A stretch of 15,452 bases of DNA from CAYTRP01 sp964625145 (lineage in GTDB: Bacteria > Sumerlaeota > Sumerlaeia > SLMS01 > JAHLLQ01). Positions 1 to 8,103 of this stretch are shown here, one piece after another. The position numbers and the translations under genes were made by a program. The stretch covers positions 1 through 15,452 of the forward strand of contig CAZVAQ010000084.1 in the NCBI GenBank assembly GCA_964625145.1, written 5' to 3'. Every line of letters starts with the position of its first letter. Position 1 is the stretch's first letter. Under the pieces are notes generated by a model. It searched no databases, had not been told where the DNA came from, and was given only the letters and a program-made list of their open reading frames with translations.

Positions 1-48
1 CAATAATCTGAAAACCAACAATTCCCCCATTCCCCCTCATTTCCCACG

Positions 49-84
49 TCCCTGCTGTCTCTGTTGTCCCTGCTGTCCCTGAAT
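49..84. repeat. 9-bp tandem repeat, about 4 units
   Basis: Read on the + strand the units are TCCCTGCTG, TCTCTGTTG, TCCCTGCTG and a partial TCCCTGAAT. On the - strand this is a CRRCANRGA unit. The same unit occurs at 11381-11425 in the opposite orientation, again in non-coding DNA beside a gene start. The stretch from 1 to 48 is pyrimidine-rich and shows no gene. The function of the repeat is unknown; candidates are a dispersed intergenic minisatellite or a protein-binding array. Confidence 0.75.
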
Positions 85-179
85 TGCCCGCCGGGCGGCA
101 ATTGACACCCATGGGGGGGCGGCATACTTCTTTGAGGTGTGTGCCTTTCGAGACCGGCAAGGTGTTGCACGGACACCGG

Positions 180-3100
180 ATGAACAGTATCTATTCCAAG
201 TCAACGATCCGGCGCATCCTCTCCGAGGTGGATGCCCTGGATGTGTTGGAGCTGATCGATTTTCATCCCGAGACCATCTCCCGGGATGGCGGACGATTGC
301 GCGCGGCGTGCCCCATCCATCGCGATGCGATGTTCCGCACGCTGGTGGTGGAGAACAGCGCCAAGAGCTACCGCTGCTCCAAGTCCGATTGTCCGGGGCA
401 CGAAGGCGGGGACCTGGTCGATCTGTTGGCGCGGGCGCGCAAGATCGGCTATGACGACGCACTGAAGGTCCTGATCGAAGAGTTCATGATCGAGGTGGAC
501 CTGCCGGAGGATTCGCAGGCGCTGGACGAGGCCATGTCCGAGGTCCGCACGCAGATGGACCTGATGCGCGCGAATCCGGAGAATGCGCTGATTCATGGCG
601 AGAGCGCCCGCATTCGGCTGGAGGAGATCCTCGCCACGCACGGCGATGATCTGGAGCCGCTGCGCATGCGCGTCGAGCTGGCCCGCGAGCAGCGCGACGA
701 ACGGGCATTGAAGCGCTGGCTGCCGAACTTGGCAGCGGCGGAGGACGAGGACGGCGAACGCGTGAAGTTCGAGGCATTGGTTCGCGAATACCTCGACCTG
801 GAGCCCAACAACCTCCCATTCCGCCGACGATTGGCAATACGGCTGATCGACGCCAACCGGGAGGATGAAGCCGTCGAACAGTTGATGATGCTCGCCGATG
901 TGGCGGAGATGGCCGGCGAGTTGGGCACTGCCCTGGAGGCCTATCGCCTGATCGCAGGCTTGGGCGACACCGGCATCGATCCCACACCGATGATCGACAA
1001 TTTGCTGCTCGCATTGGGCAACCGCGAGGAAGCCGCACGGGAAATGCTCGCCCGCGCCGAGCAGCAAATCGCGCGGCGGCAGTACAGCCAGGCCATGGCG
1101 CTGCTGGAGACGGCCATGGAGGCCAATCCCTCCAGCCCCGTCGCGGCGCAGCGCTTCATTGAACTCGTGGACCAGTTCGCCCTCTCTCCCGCCCAGTTGC
1201 AGCGCGCACTGGCCATGGTGGACCGGATGATGAACGCGCGATGGTGGGAGGAAGCGCGCGATGGCTTGGTGGCCATCGCCGAGCAATATCCCGAGGACAC
1301 CGGCGTGTTGGCGCGGTTGGCGCGCGCGCACGAAGGCACTGGCGCGCTGGAGATGGCGCAGGAGATCCGCAACCGCCTGATCGAGACGTACCGCCGCACG
1401 GAAGATTTCCGCGCCGCCCGCGAGGTGCTCGACGCCATCCTCGAAGCCTCGCCCCGCGACAAGGAGGCGCTGCGGCAATACGGGGAAATCGCCGCGGAGG
1501 AGGTGGACTTCGACGCCGCGATCATTCACTTCCGTTCACTCGGCCAGATCCTGGAGGAGGAAGGCGATTTCGAGGAGGCGGAGAAGGTCTACCGCCAGAT
1601 GATGGTGTGGCGCGGTGGCGATGCGCGAACCTGTGCGAGCCTGGTGCAGTTGCTCCAGCAGAATGGGCGCGGGGAGGAGGTCATCGCGCTGTTGGAGGAA
1701 GCCATCGGCGCCGCGCGCGCCGTGGACAGGGATGCGGACATCGCCAACCTGGTGCAATTGGCCCTCTCGGTCGATTCCACTCATCCCGCGTTCCTGATGG
1801 AGAGCGCGCGGATCCTGGAACAAAGCGGCGACGAAACGCGCGGACGCGAGCAGCGCGTGAAGGCGTGCCGCTTCCTGATTCGCGAGAAGAAGTTCGCTGA
1901 AGCCGAGCGCCACGCGAAACGGATGTTGGAAGAGCGGCCCGGCAATGTGGAGGCAATTGAGGTGTTGGCCGAGGCGCTGGTGGCGCAGGGTCGCGGCGCC
2001 GAGGCGCGCCAACTGCTGACCGATTCGGTCGGAACCCTGCAGGCGCGCGGGCAATTGGCCGGCGCGAAGCGCATCCTGGAAAAGCTCATCGATGACGAGG
2101 CCCCGGACCCCGAGATCCTGGCGCGCTACACCGAGGTGTGCGCGGCGATCGGCGAGCCCGACGCGTTGACCCGCGCACGGCAGCGCTTCATGGCCGTGCT
2201 CAAGCAGAAGCGGCGGCTTGAAGAAGCAGTGGTTCAGGCCGAGGCGCTGGTGGAGTTGCAGCCCTACGATGTGGGCGCCTCCCGCGAGTTGTTGGAACTC
2301 TATCGGCTCACGGCCTCGTGGGACAAATGGGAGCCGGCCGCCATGCGCTTGGCCGGTGTGCTGCGGGCCGCGGGCGATACGAAGGGCGAAGCGAAGGTGC
2401 TGCGCGAGATCCTCAAGCAACAGCCCCAACATGTGGCTGCGCGCGAGGCCCTGCTCGAAGTCCTGGTGGAGATCGGCTCTGAAGCCGAGCTGATCTCGGC
2501 GGTCGATGACTACCGCACCGTGTGCGAGCGCCTGACGCGCAACGAGGACGCGGTGGTGTTCCTGACCGGGTTGGTGGATCGCGCCCCGGGGAACACCGCG
2601 CTGCGCCAGCGCCTGATCGATTTGTTCGGAACGTCCGACCGGGCGGAGGACCAGGCGGAGCAGATCGGCAAGCTGCTGGAAACATTGGAAGCCCGCGGCG
2701 CCGTTGACGAAATGATCCCGCTCTACAAGTCGCTGGTGCAGATTCGTCCGTCGGATCTGGAGGCCAGACGGCGCCTGGCGGATCTGCTGGTGCGCGCCGA
2801 ACGGATGGGCGATGCGCGCGAGGTCCTGCTAGCCATCGGGCGCGAGAGTCTGGCCAACGACGAAGCCGACGATGCGGTCGGGGCGCTGGAGTCGCTGCTG
2901 GACCGTCTTCCGGAGGACGAGGAGGGATTGCAGCTTCTGGCGCGTGCGGAAATCGCGCGGGACAATGCGGTGGCAGGAGCAAAGGCGCTGCGCACGCTGG
3001 CCAACATCCGCATCGCGCGCGGCGATTTGGGGACGGCGCTGGTGACATTCGCGGACGCCGTGAACGCCGATCCCAACAACGCGGAACTGCGCCGCGATGC

Positions 3101-4280
3101 CGCCAATGCTTGTCGCGCGGAGGGTACGCCGTGGGGCGCGACGGAAGCGCTCGCTCACTTGGATTGGCTCGCGGATTACTGGCTGGCGCGCGGAGACGAG
3201 AATGGCGCCTTTGAAGCAGCACGCGAGGCCATCGAGCTGGATCCGGACAACGAAGCGCGCCGCCGCCGGTTGATCACTCAACTCATCCAAGCCGCACGCA
3301 GCACACAGGCACAGGAGGAACTGGCGGACCTGGCCGAGTGGCATCGCGCCCTGGGTGACATCGACCGCGCGCTCGCCGTGCTGGACGAATCGGTGGCGCT
3401 GGACAAGGATCACGTGCGCACCCGCTCCATTCGCGCGGAGCTCCTCGAGGAAGTCGGCGACGAGAAGGGCGCGCTGGCGGAATGGCGGGCATTGGCGCCG
3501 CTACTGCGCGAAGCCGAACCGGCACCGCCGCAAGGCCGCACACTCGCAACCGGATTGCAGGTCCTCCCCGAGTACACCTTCGACCAGTTTGTCGTCAGCG
3601 AGCACAACCGCTTCGCGCACGCAACCGCCGTGGCCGTCGCAAAGGCCCCCGGCCAGACGCCGCACAACCCGTTGTTCCTGCACGCCGACGTGGGCCTTGG
3701 GAAGACCCACATCCTGCACGCCATCGCCAACCATGTCTTCCGCGAATTCCCCCACATGCAGGTGCTGTACACCAATGCCGAGGATTTCACGACAGAGTTG
3801 GTCGAGGCGATCAGCTCGAACACGATCGCCGCATTCCGGCAGAAGCACAAGGGCGCGGACCTGCTGCTGATCGACGACATTCAGTTCCTCGCGGGAAACG
3901 AAAGCGCGCAGAACGAATTCTTCCACGTGTTCAACACGCTCTACCAGGCGAAGAAGCAGATCGTGATTTCGTCGGACCGTCCGCCGCGGGCGTTGGAGCA
4001 CCTGGAAAAGCGCCTGAAGTCGCGATTCGGCGCGGGCGTGATCGTGGACATCCAGCACCCGGACATCGAGACGCGCCTGGCGATCCTGATGCGCGAGGCC
4101 CGCGAACGGCAGTTGCCGGAGATCGGCGAGGAGACACTGCGCGTGTTGGCGCAATCGTTCGAGCAAAACATCCGCGAGCTGAAGGGCGCCTTCAACCAAT
4201 TGCTGCTGAGGCACGACGTCGGCGGCGAGCCGCTGGACGCGGACACGGCAAGAAGAGTTGTTGAGAATTATGAATTGTGA
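180..4280 (+). CDS. DnaG-type CHC2 zinc finger / TPR array / DnaA AAA+ fusion protein
   Basis: This encodes about 1366 residues in three parts. Residues 8-110 resemble the zinc-binding domain of DnaG primase, including the helix before the finger, with ligands C44, H47, C66 and C71 (CPIH and CSKSDC). Residues about 115-1115 are alanine-, leucine- and glutamate-rich helical pairs of TPR type, often ending in D-P-N/D-N. Residues 1119-1366 match DnaA domain III: YTFDQFV entry, Walker A VGLGKT near 1171-1176, Walker B LLLIDD at 1228-1233, sensor 1 ISSDRPP at 1263-1269, the SRF box with its putative arginine finger at R1282, and sensor 2 NIREL with R1332. The protein stops where DnaA domain IV (DnaA-box-binding helix-turn-helix) would begin, and it has no TOPRIM primase core. 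It should therefore bind ATP but not DnaA boxes. A cytoplasmic role in replication control or as a nucleotide-dependent scaffold is inference. I chose ATG 180 because the DnaG similarity begins just after it; in-frame ATG 111 and TTG 84 are alternatives, and no strong ribosome site is visible at any of them. The last codons lie inside a 7-bp repeat. Confidence 0.9.
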   Translation: MNSIYSKSTIRRILSEVDALDVLELIDFHPETISRDGGRLRAACPIHRDAMFRTLVVENSAKSYRCSKSDCPGHEGGDLVDLLARARKIGYDDALKVLIEEFMIEVDLPEDSQALDEAMSEVRTQMDLMRANPENALIHGESARIRLEEILATHGDDLEPLRMRVELAREQRDERALKRWLPNLAAAEDEDGERVKFEALVREYLDLEPNNLPFRRRLAIRLIDANREDEAVEQLMMLADVAEMAGELGTALEAYRLIAGLGDTGIDPTPMIDNLLLALGNREEAAREMLARAEQQIARRQYSQAMALLETAMEANPSSPVAAQRFIELVDQFALSPAQLQRALAMVDRMMNARWWEEARDGLVAIAEQYPEDTGVLARLARAHEGTGALEMAQEIRNRLIETYRRTEDFRAAREVLDAILEASPRDKEALRQYGEIAAEEVDFDAAIIHFRSLGQILEEEGDFEEAEKVYRQMMVWRGGDARTCASLVQLLQQNGRGEEVIALLEEAIGAARAVDRDADIANLVQLALSVDSTHPAFLMESARILEQSGDETRGREQRVKACRFLIREKKFAEAERHAKRMLEERPGNVEAIEVLAEALVAQGRGAEARQLLTDSVGTLQARGQLAGAKRILEKLIDDEAPDPEILARYTEVCAAIGEPDALTRARQRFMAVLKQKRRLEEAVVQAEALVELQPYDVGASRELLELYRLTASWDKWEPAAMRLAGVLRAAGDTKGEAKVLREILKQQPQHVAAREALLEVLVEIGSEAELISAVDDYRTVCERLTRNEDAVVFLTGLVDRAPGNTALRQRLIDLFGTSDRAEDQAEQIGKLLETLEARGAVDEMIPLYKSLVQIRPSDLEARRRLADLLVRAERMGDAREVLLAIGRESLANDEADDAVGALESLLDRLPEDEEGLQLLARAEIARDNAVAGAKALRTLANIRIARGDLGTALVTFADAVNADPNNAELRRDAANACRAEGTPWGATEALAHLDWLADYWLARGDENGAFEAAREAIELDPDNEARRRRLITQLIQAARSTQAQEELADLAEWHRALGDIDRALAVLDESVALDKDHVRTRSIRAELLEEVGDEKGALAEWRALAPLLREAEPAPPQGRTLATGLQVLPEYTFDQFVVSEHNRFAHATAVAVAKAPGQTPHNPLFLHADVGLGKTHILHAIANHVFREFPHMQVLYTNAEDFTTELVEAISSNTIAAFRQKHKGADLLLIDDIQFLAGNESAQNEFFHVFNTLYQAKKQIVISSDRPPRALEHLEKRLKSRFGAGVIVDIQHPDIETRLAILMREARERQLPEIGEETLRVLAQSFEQNIRELKGAFNQLLLRHDVGGEPLDADTARRVVENYEL

Positions 4281-4294
4281 ATTATGAATTATGA
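4267..4294. repeat. 7-bp tandem repeat (ATTRTGA)4 across a gene junction
   Basis: Four abutting units, ATTATGA, ATTGTGA, ATTATGA and ATTATGA, are AT-rich in a GC-rich setting. The second unit supplies the TGA stop (4278-4280) of the large fusion gene, and the third holds the ATG at 4284 that opens the next frame. A decayed copy of the same unit lies at 10372-10399. It looks like a dispersed intergenic repeat that settled at a gene border and trimmed or extended the flanking reading frames. Confidence 0.75.
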
Positions 4295-4919
4295 ACGGAG
4301 AAGCTGTTTGTCGGCATTAGGAACCAATGCACTTTGGTCCCGGTATGAATCGCTGGCGCCGTTGGCGTGGGCGGGGCTCGTGTTGCTGGTGCTCCTGCTG
4401 ATCGGCGCCATCGTGTATGTGGTGAACCGGCGGGTGCAAAACCGCCTGGGGCGGCGCCGGGAGGCGGAGTTGATGATGCTCAAGAGCCTGGAGGGAGGCA
4501 GCGGCCTGACCGAGGAGGAGCGCAAGAAGGTGCGCGCGGCCCTGGCGCGCAAGTACATGCAGGGCACCGAAGAGCCGGCAAAGAGGCCGACCGGCCTGAG
4601 CCCGCTTGCCGAGCTGGCCATTGAAGCGCAGCGACTCGAAGAGGAAGCCCGCGCCCGCGCGGCACAGCAGCGCAGTGTGGAGGAACGCGCAAGTCCAGCT
4701 CCAACAACCGGCACCTGGAATAGTCTGCCAGACGCAGAGCCTGAAGGACAGCCGGCCAAGGCCAACGCCGGAACGGATGCCGCAATCGCGGACTTGCCGC
4801 CGATGATGCGCAAGTTGCTCGACAAGCCGGACGTCGAACTGGAGGACATGGTCTCCGCCGGGTTGATCAGCGAGGAAGACCTGGCGTGGGTGCGGCGGGT
4901 GCGGAGCACGCGCTCGTGA
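4284..4919 (+). CDS. one-pass membrane protein of unknown function
   Basis: The 211-residue protein has one strong hydrophobic segment at about residues 26-48, followed at once by an arginine-rich stretch (NRRVQNRLGRRR). This suggests the remainder lies in the cytoplasm. The tail has a charged helical segment (about 60-95), a glutamate/alanine/arginine-rich probable coiled coil (about 113-135), a low-complexity linker and a helical C-terminus (about 168-211, LPPMMRKLLDKPDVELEDMV). I do not recognise a family. The start is uncertain: ATG 4284 falls inside the 7-bp repeat and has no ribosome site, while in-frame TTG 4308 has GGAG at 4297-4300 seven bases upstream and may be the real start. The gene lies 3 bases after the fusion gene and overlaps the next gene by four bases, so the three are probably co-expressed. 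Confidence 0.75.
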   Translation: MNYERRSCLSALGTNALWSRYESLAPLAWAGLVLLVLLLIGAIVYVVNRRVQNRLGRRREAELMMLKSLEGGSGLTEEERKKVRAALARKYMQGTEEPAKRPTGLSPLAELAIEAQRLEEEARARAAQQRSVEERASPAPTTGTWNSLPDAEPEGQPAKANAGTDAAIADLPPMMRKLLDKPDVELEDMVSAGLISEEDLAWVRRVRSTRS

Positions 4920-6922
4920 AGCGATGGCGCGCGAAATTATGTGTGGCCTGCATGCTGTTGGTCTCCATGACCAACGCGCAGCAGCCCGGCTACGACGCGT
5001 CCTCGTCGGATTCGATGACCAGCGCCGCGCTGCGGGCCTCGTTGTTGGGCAATGAGGAACGCGCGCGCGAGATCGCACAAGCGCGCCTGAAATGGGAACA
5101 ACCGCGAAACGTGAAGCCGGAGTTTGTCATCTCCGAGCGGCTCGCAATCCTGGCGGAATCATCGCGGCGTTGGCTGCCGTCGGACCGCATTGCCAAGCAG
5201 CAACTGGGCGCCTATCCCCGGACGGACGCATCATTGGCATTTCGCGAAAGCCTGCGCAGCGTGGAACCGCGCGAGGTATTGCGCAACGCCACGGCCACGC
5301 GCGTGTACGAATCGCGGCGCCGGGCTTTCAACTCGGTGGTGGGAGCAGCGGCCGGCGTGCTGCGCCTGCAATTCTTCGGGCTGATCCAGTTGCCGCTCGA
5401 CGTGGCGGAGGGCGCCGTGTCCGGCAGGCCGTTCCTGAACCCGGAGCAACGGCGCGAATTGTTGGCAGCGCGCGGTGTGTTGGAGGATCGTCCTTCGCAC
5501 GCTGCGGCGAAAGGGTTGGTTGCGCGTTATGAACCGCGACGGCTGCGCCTGGCGCTGGAACATGCAGAGGCAAACGCCGAGCGCGCCGCGAAGCAGCAGC
5601 GTTGGGAAACGGCGCGATGGTGGATGCAATGGGCCCGGACGCTGGATCCGGATTGGAGGGCGCCGAGTGACCTGGCGCGCGTTGGCGAGACGATGGAGCG
5701 CGAAGAGGATGAGCGCCTGCAGTCGCTCTTCGTCCGCCAGGTTGTTGTGGACGATCGCGAAGAAGCATGGCTGCGCTGGGTGCTTGCGTCGCTCGACACC
5801 CCCGCGGAGGCAGAAGGCCGCACACCCCTGCGCGAGCTTGGCCGCGAGGAGCTCGGCGTTGATGTGCGCGCGTCGATCCTGGCCGTGCGCCGCAATCCCG
5901 CCACTCCACAAGTGACCGCGCGCGCGTTGGACGTGATCGCCGGTTTGGATCATCCCGCGTGGTCGCCCCGCGCGGCGGGCTATCGCGAAGTAGGTTTGTA
6001 CGACGCGCAGGATCGCTTGAACGCGGCGCGGGCGGATCTGCGGCGCGCGCGACGGGACTTTGTGCTGTGGGGAACGGATCCCACCATCGGATCGCGCACG
6101 ATCACTCCGGAGGACGCGCGCCTGGCGGAGAGCAACCTGATCACCGGCGCGCGGTCCCTGTTCGTGTTCGACATGCTGGGGCGGTCGTTGGCGCTGCCGC
6201 TGCTGCCGCCGGGAACTTTCGGGAGGGAGGGGATCCTGGAAGCAACAGGCTCCGCCGAGCGCGAACTTCGAATTTCTGAAGCCGGCCGCGACTTGTTGAG
6301 AGCGGAAGCCGTGGCGTTGCAGAAGTCCCGTCGGCCGGGACAGGCCGCGCGCATCTGGGAGCAGCTTGACGAACCGGACCGTATGGAGAGCGCCCGCGCC
6401 CGCGCGGCGCGCCGGCTGGAACGTCTGGCGCGCGAAGCGCCCACCGCTCGCGAGGAAGCGCGGGTCCTGCAACGCGTCGTGGCCGGTTGGCCCAAGACAC
6501 CAGCAGCGCAGCGCGCCGCAAAGCGGTTGGCCATCGTGGAAGAGCAGATGGCCATGCTGACCGAAATCACGCGCGATGAATGGCGCGCTCTGGCGCCAAC
6601 GTGGAGCGAGATGGGTTGGGAAGCGCCCGTGGCGGAAGCCCCCGCTCAGGCACGGTTGATGGAAGCGGGAACCGTGGAGTGGCGCATCCGAAAGAAAGAC
6701 CCTTGGCAGTTGGCGGAAATTGAGCCGGATACGTTCGACCGGATGGTGGCCTCCCTGCGCGAGGTGCGCTTGGGCGGGCGGGTCGCGAAGGTGCTGGACG
6801 AACCCCGCGAGCGCAAACGGGTGCCGTTGTTGCTGGACGCCAGTGCATTGCCCGGGTTTGATGTGACGCCCGGACTGGTGCCGGCGGATGTGCCCAGCGA
6901 GGAGAGGCGCATGTACAAGTGA
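4916..6922 (+). CDS. large exported helical protein of unknown function
   Basis: From GTG 4916 this gives 668 residues. I chose that start because it makes the classic GTGA overlap with the upstream stop, has GGAG at 4902-4905, and puts a clean signal peptide at the N-terminus: a basic KRWRAK, a hydrophobic core, and a likely cleavage after SMTNA before QQPG. A GTG at 4886 would add ten residues. The mature part is rich in arginine, alanine and glutamate and predicted to be mostly helical. A more hydrophobic patch lies near residues 140-165, which include the segment RLQFFGLIQLPLDVAEGAV. Several stretches, such as KQQRWETARWWMQWARTLDP and KSRRPGQAARIWEQL, read like isolated TPR-type helix pairs. 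No catalytic motif is apparent. It is probably a periplasmic or surface structural or adaptor protein; the family is unknown to me. Confidence 0.8.
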   Translation: MKRWRAKLCVACMLLVSMTNAQQPGYDASSSDSMTSAALRASLLGNEERAREIAQARLKWEQPRNVKPEFVISERLAILAESSRRWLPSDRIAKQQLGAYPRTDASLAFRESLRSVEPREVLRNATATRVYESRRRAFNSVVGAAAGVLRLQFFGLIQLPLDVAEGAVSGRPFLNPEQRRELLAARGVLEDRPSHAAAKGLVARYEPRRLRLALEHAEANAERAAKQQRWETARWWMQWARTLDPDWRAPSDLARVGETMEREEDERLQSLFVRQVVVDDREEAWLRWVLASLDTPAEAEGRTPLRELGREELGVDVRASILAVRRNPATPQVTARALDVIAGLDHPAWSPRAAGYREVGLYDAQDRLNAARADLRRARRDFVLWGTDPTIGSRTITPEDARLAESNLITGARSLFVFDMLGRSLALPLLPPGTFGREGILEATGSAERELRISEAGRDLLRAEAVALQKSRRPGQAARIWEQLDEPDRMESARARAARRLERLAREAPTAREEARVLQRVVAGWPKTPAAQRAAKRLAIVEEQMAMLTEITRDEWRALAPTWSEMGWEAPVAEAPAQARLMEAGTVEWRIRKKDPWQLAEIEPDTFDRMVASLREVRLGGRVAKVLDEPRERKRVPLLLDASALPGFDVTPGLVPADVPSEERRMYK

Positions 6923-6961
6923 GAGGGAAGGATGAAGGCTTCTTAGGTTGGGGGCTGGTGG

Positions 6962-7876
6962 GTGAATAGTTTGATCTTCAAGCGTGTGGAGTTGGTGGCG
7001 CGGCGGGTGCCGCGGCCGGTGAGGCCGTTGTTGTATGCTGCCGGCGGCGTGTGGTGGTTGCTGGCGCCCATCGTCGTGTTCGCCGTGTTGATGGCGCTGG
7101 CGTCGCTGGCGACTTGGGGAGTCGCGTGGCTGGTGTATGATTACAAGGGCCGGCCACAGAATTGGGAATGGCGGTCGCAGCGATCGCAGGCCGCCCAGGT
7201 GGCCAATGTGCTCCAGCCACAGCGGACGAACAGGGTCTACTTCATCGGTGTACCGCTGGAGTTGCCGGAGGAGCGGTTCCTGCAGACCATCGCGCGCTAC
7301 AATTGGCAGCCAGCCGGCGCGGGCGCAACTTCCCACAATGACCGGGTGAGGAGGACCCGCAGCACGGATGGGGAAGCAACTGCCGCCCGGGCCGGTGTGG
7401 GCGCGTTGCGTCTCAATGATCGGGTGATGATGGTCTATGGCATGGATGGGGACGGAATCGTGACCCGTGTCCAGGTCACGGTGGATGGCATCGATGAGCA
7501 GCAGCTCATCGGCCTGATGGGGAGGTGCATGGGAACGTGGGGGAATCCCGTGGCGACGGCCGGGCCCATTGGCGATTCCGGGCGCGCGTTTGAAGCAGCC
7601 ACCTGGCGCGACGAGCGGGCCACGGTGGTGTTCGACATCGTGCCAAAGCCAGGCCGGCAGCAGGCCTACCGGATGCACCTGTCGATCTATTCCTGGCGCG
7701 ATCCCCTGTTTGAAGCGCGCAAGGACACCTTTGGCCAGCGCACCGGTCACCGGCTTCTGGAGGAACTGAGGGAAAACGCACAAGCGCGCGCGGAGGGAAA
7801 GGTTCCCGCCCCCGGACCGGCCGCTATCGGCCCCGGCGGCAACCCGGTCATTGTTTCGCCCCAACGGGTGCGTTGA
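6962..7876 (+). CDS. membrane-anchored protein of unknown function
   Basis: The 304-residue protein starts at GTG 6962, preceded by a G-rich stretch (TTGGGGGCTGG) that may serve as a ribosome site. An N-terminal basic segment (residues 8-22) leads into a long hydrophobic region at about 24-59, enough for one long or two short membrane passes. A soluble domain follows (about 65-265) with a patterned mix of strands and helices, for example NRVYFIGVPLELPEERFLQ and MMVYGMDGDGIVTRVQVTV. The tail is rich in proline and glycine. The gene begins 39 bases after the exported protein gene with no visible terminator, so it likely belongs to the same operon. I do not recognise the family; the alternation in the soluble part suggests an alpha/beta domain. 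Confidence 0.75.
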   Translation: MNSLIFKRVELVARRVPRPVRPLLYAAGGVWWLLAPIVVFAVLMALASLATWGVAWLVYDYKGRPQNWEWRSQRSQAAQVANVLQPQRTNRVYFIGVPLELPEERFLQTIARYNWQPAGAGATSHNDRVRRTRSTDGEATAARAGVGALRLNDRVMMVYGMDGDGIVTRVQVTVDGIDEQQLIGLMGRCMGTWGNPVATAGPIGDSGRAFEAATWRDERATVVFDIVPKPGRQQAYRMHLSIYSWRDPLFEARKDTFGQRTGHRLLEELRENAQARAEGKVPAPGPAAIGPGGNPVIVSPQRVR

Positions 7877-7921
7877 ATCGGGTGGAGTGGACGGTGGGCT
7901 GGGAGGGGCTTCCGGATAAAT

Positions 7922-7961
7922 AGTTGATTCGGTCAACTTATTGGTTGACTCGATCAACCAA
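7922..7961. promoter_or_regulatory. tandem palindromes, probable operator
   Basis: Two palindromes lie side by side. The first has 6-bp arms AGTTGA and TCAACT (7922-7938); the second has perfect 8-bp arms TTGGTTGA and TCAACCAA (7941-7961). Each has a 5-base centre. They share a 15-bp core, GTTGAYTCGRTCAAC, at 7923-7937 and 7944-7958, so the core repeats with a 21-bp period, two turns of the helix. No T-run follows, so an intrinsic terminator is unlikely. The form suits a dimeric regulator such as a TetR-type repressor (inference). They lie 143 bases before the probable start of the next gene. No regulator gene is present in the window. Confidence 0.55.
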
Positions 7962-8103
7962 CTTGGGGCGGGTTGCGGGGGTCGCCGCATGGACAAGGGC
8001 GGCAAGTCGGACAGGGAGAGTGAATATGCGCCCGGTGCTTGCTGTAGAGGTCGTGAAGTTTCAGGGTAGTGTCAATCTTCCAACGGTTTGCGGGGGCGAG
8101 GTC

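Noticed and set aside
3552..3572. A sliding-clamp-binding motif before the DnaA module, as in Hda
   Set aside because: The sequence GLQVLPEYTF only loosely resembles the QLxLP motif of Hda, and it aligns better with the ordinary DnaA entry (LNPKYTF).
7922..7961. Intrinsic transcription terminator
   Set aside because: The stems are short and AT-rich with no T-run after them, and two near-identical cores at a 21-bp period fit an operator better.
5231..8005. A 924-codon open frame on the - strand
   Set aside because: It runs antisense across three genes with better start sites, signal peptide or membrane segments and tight spacing. Its translation is rich in histidine, arginine, proline and glutamine without any family motif, as expected for an antisense shadow in GC-rich DNA.
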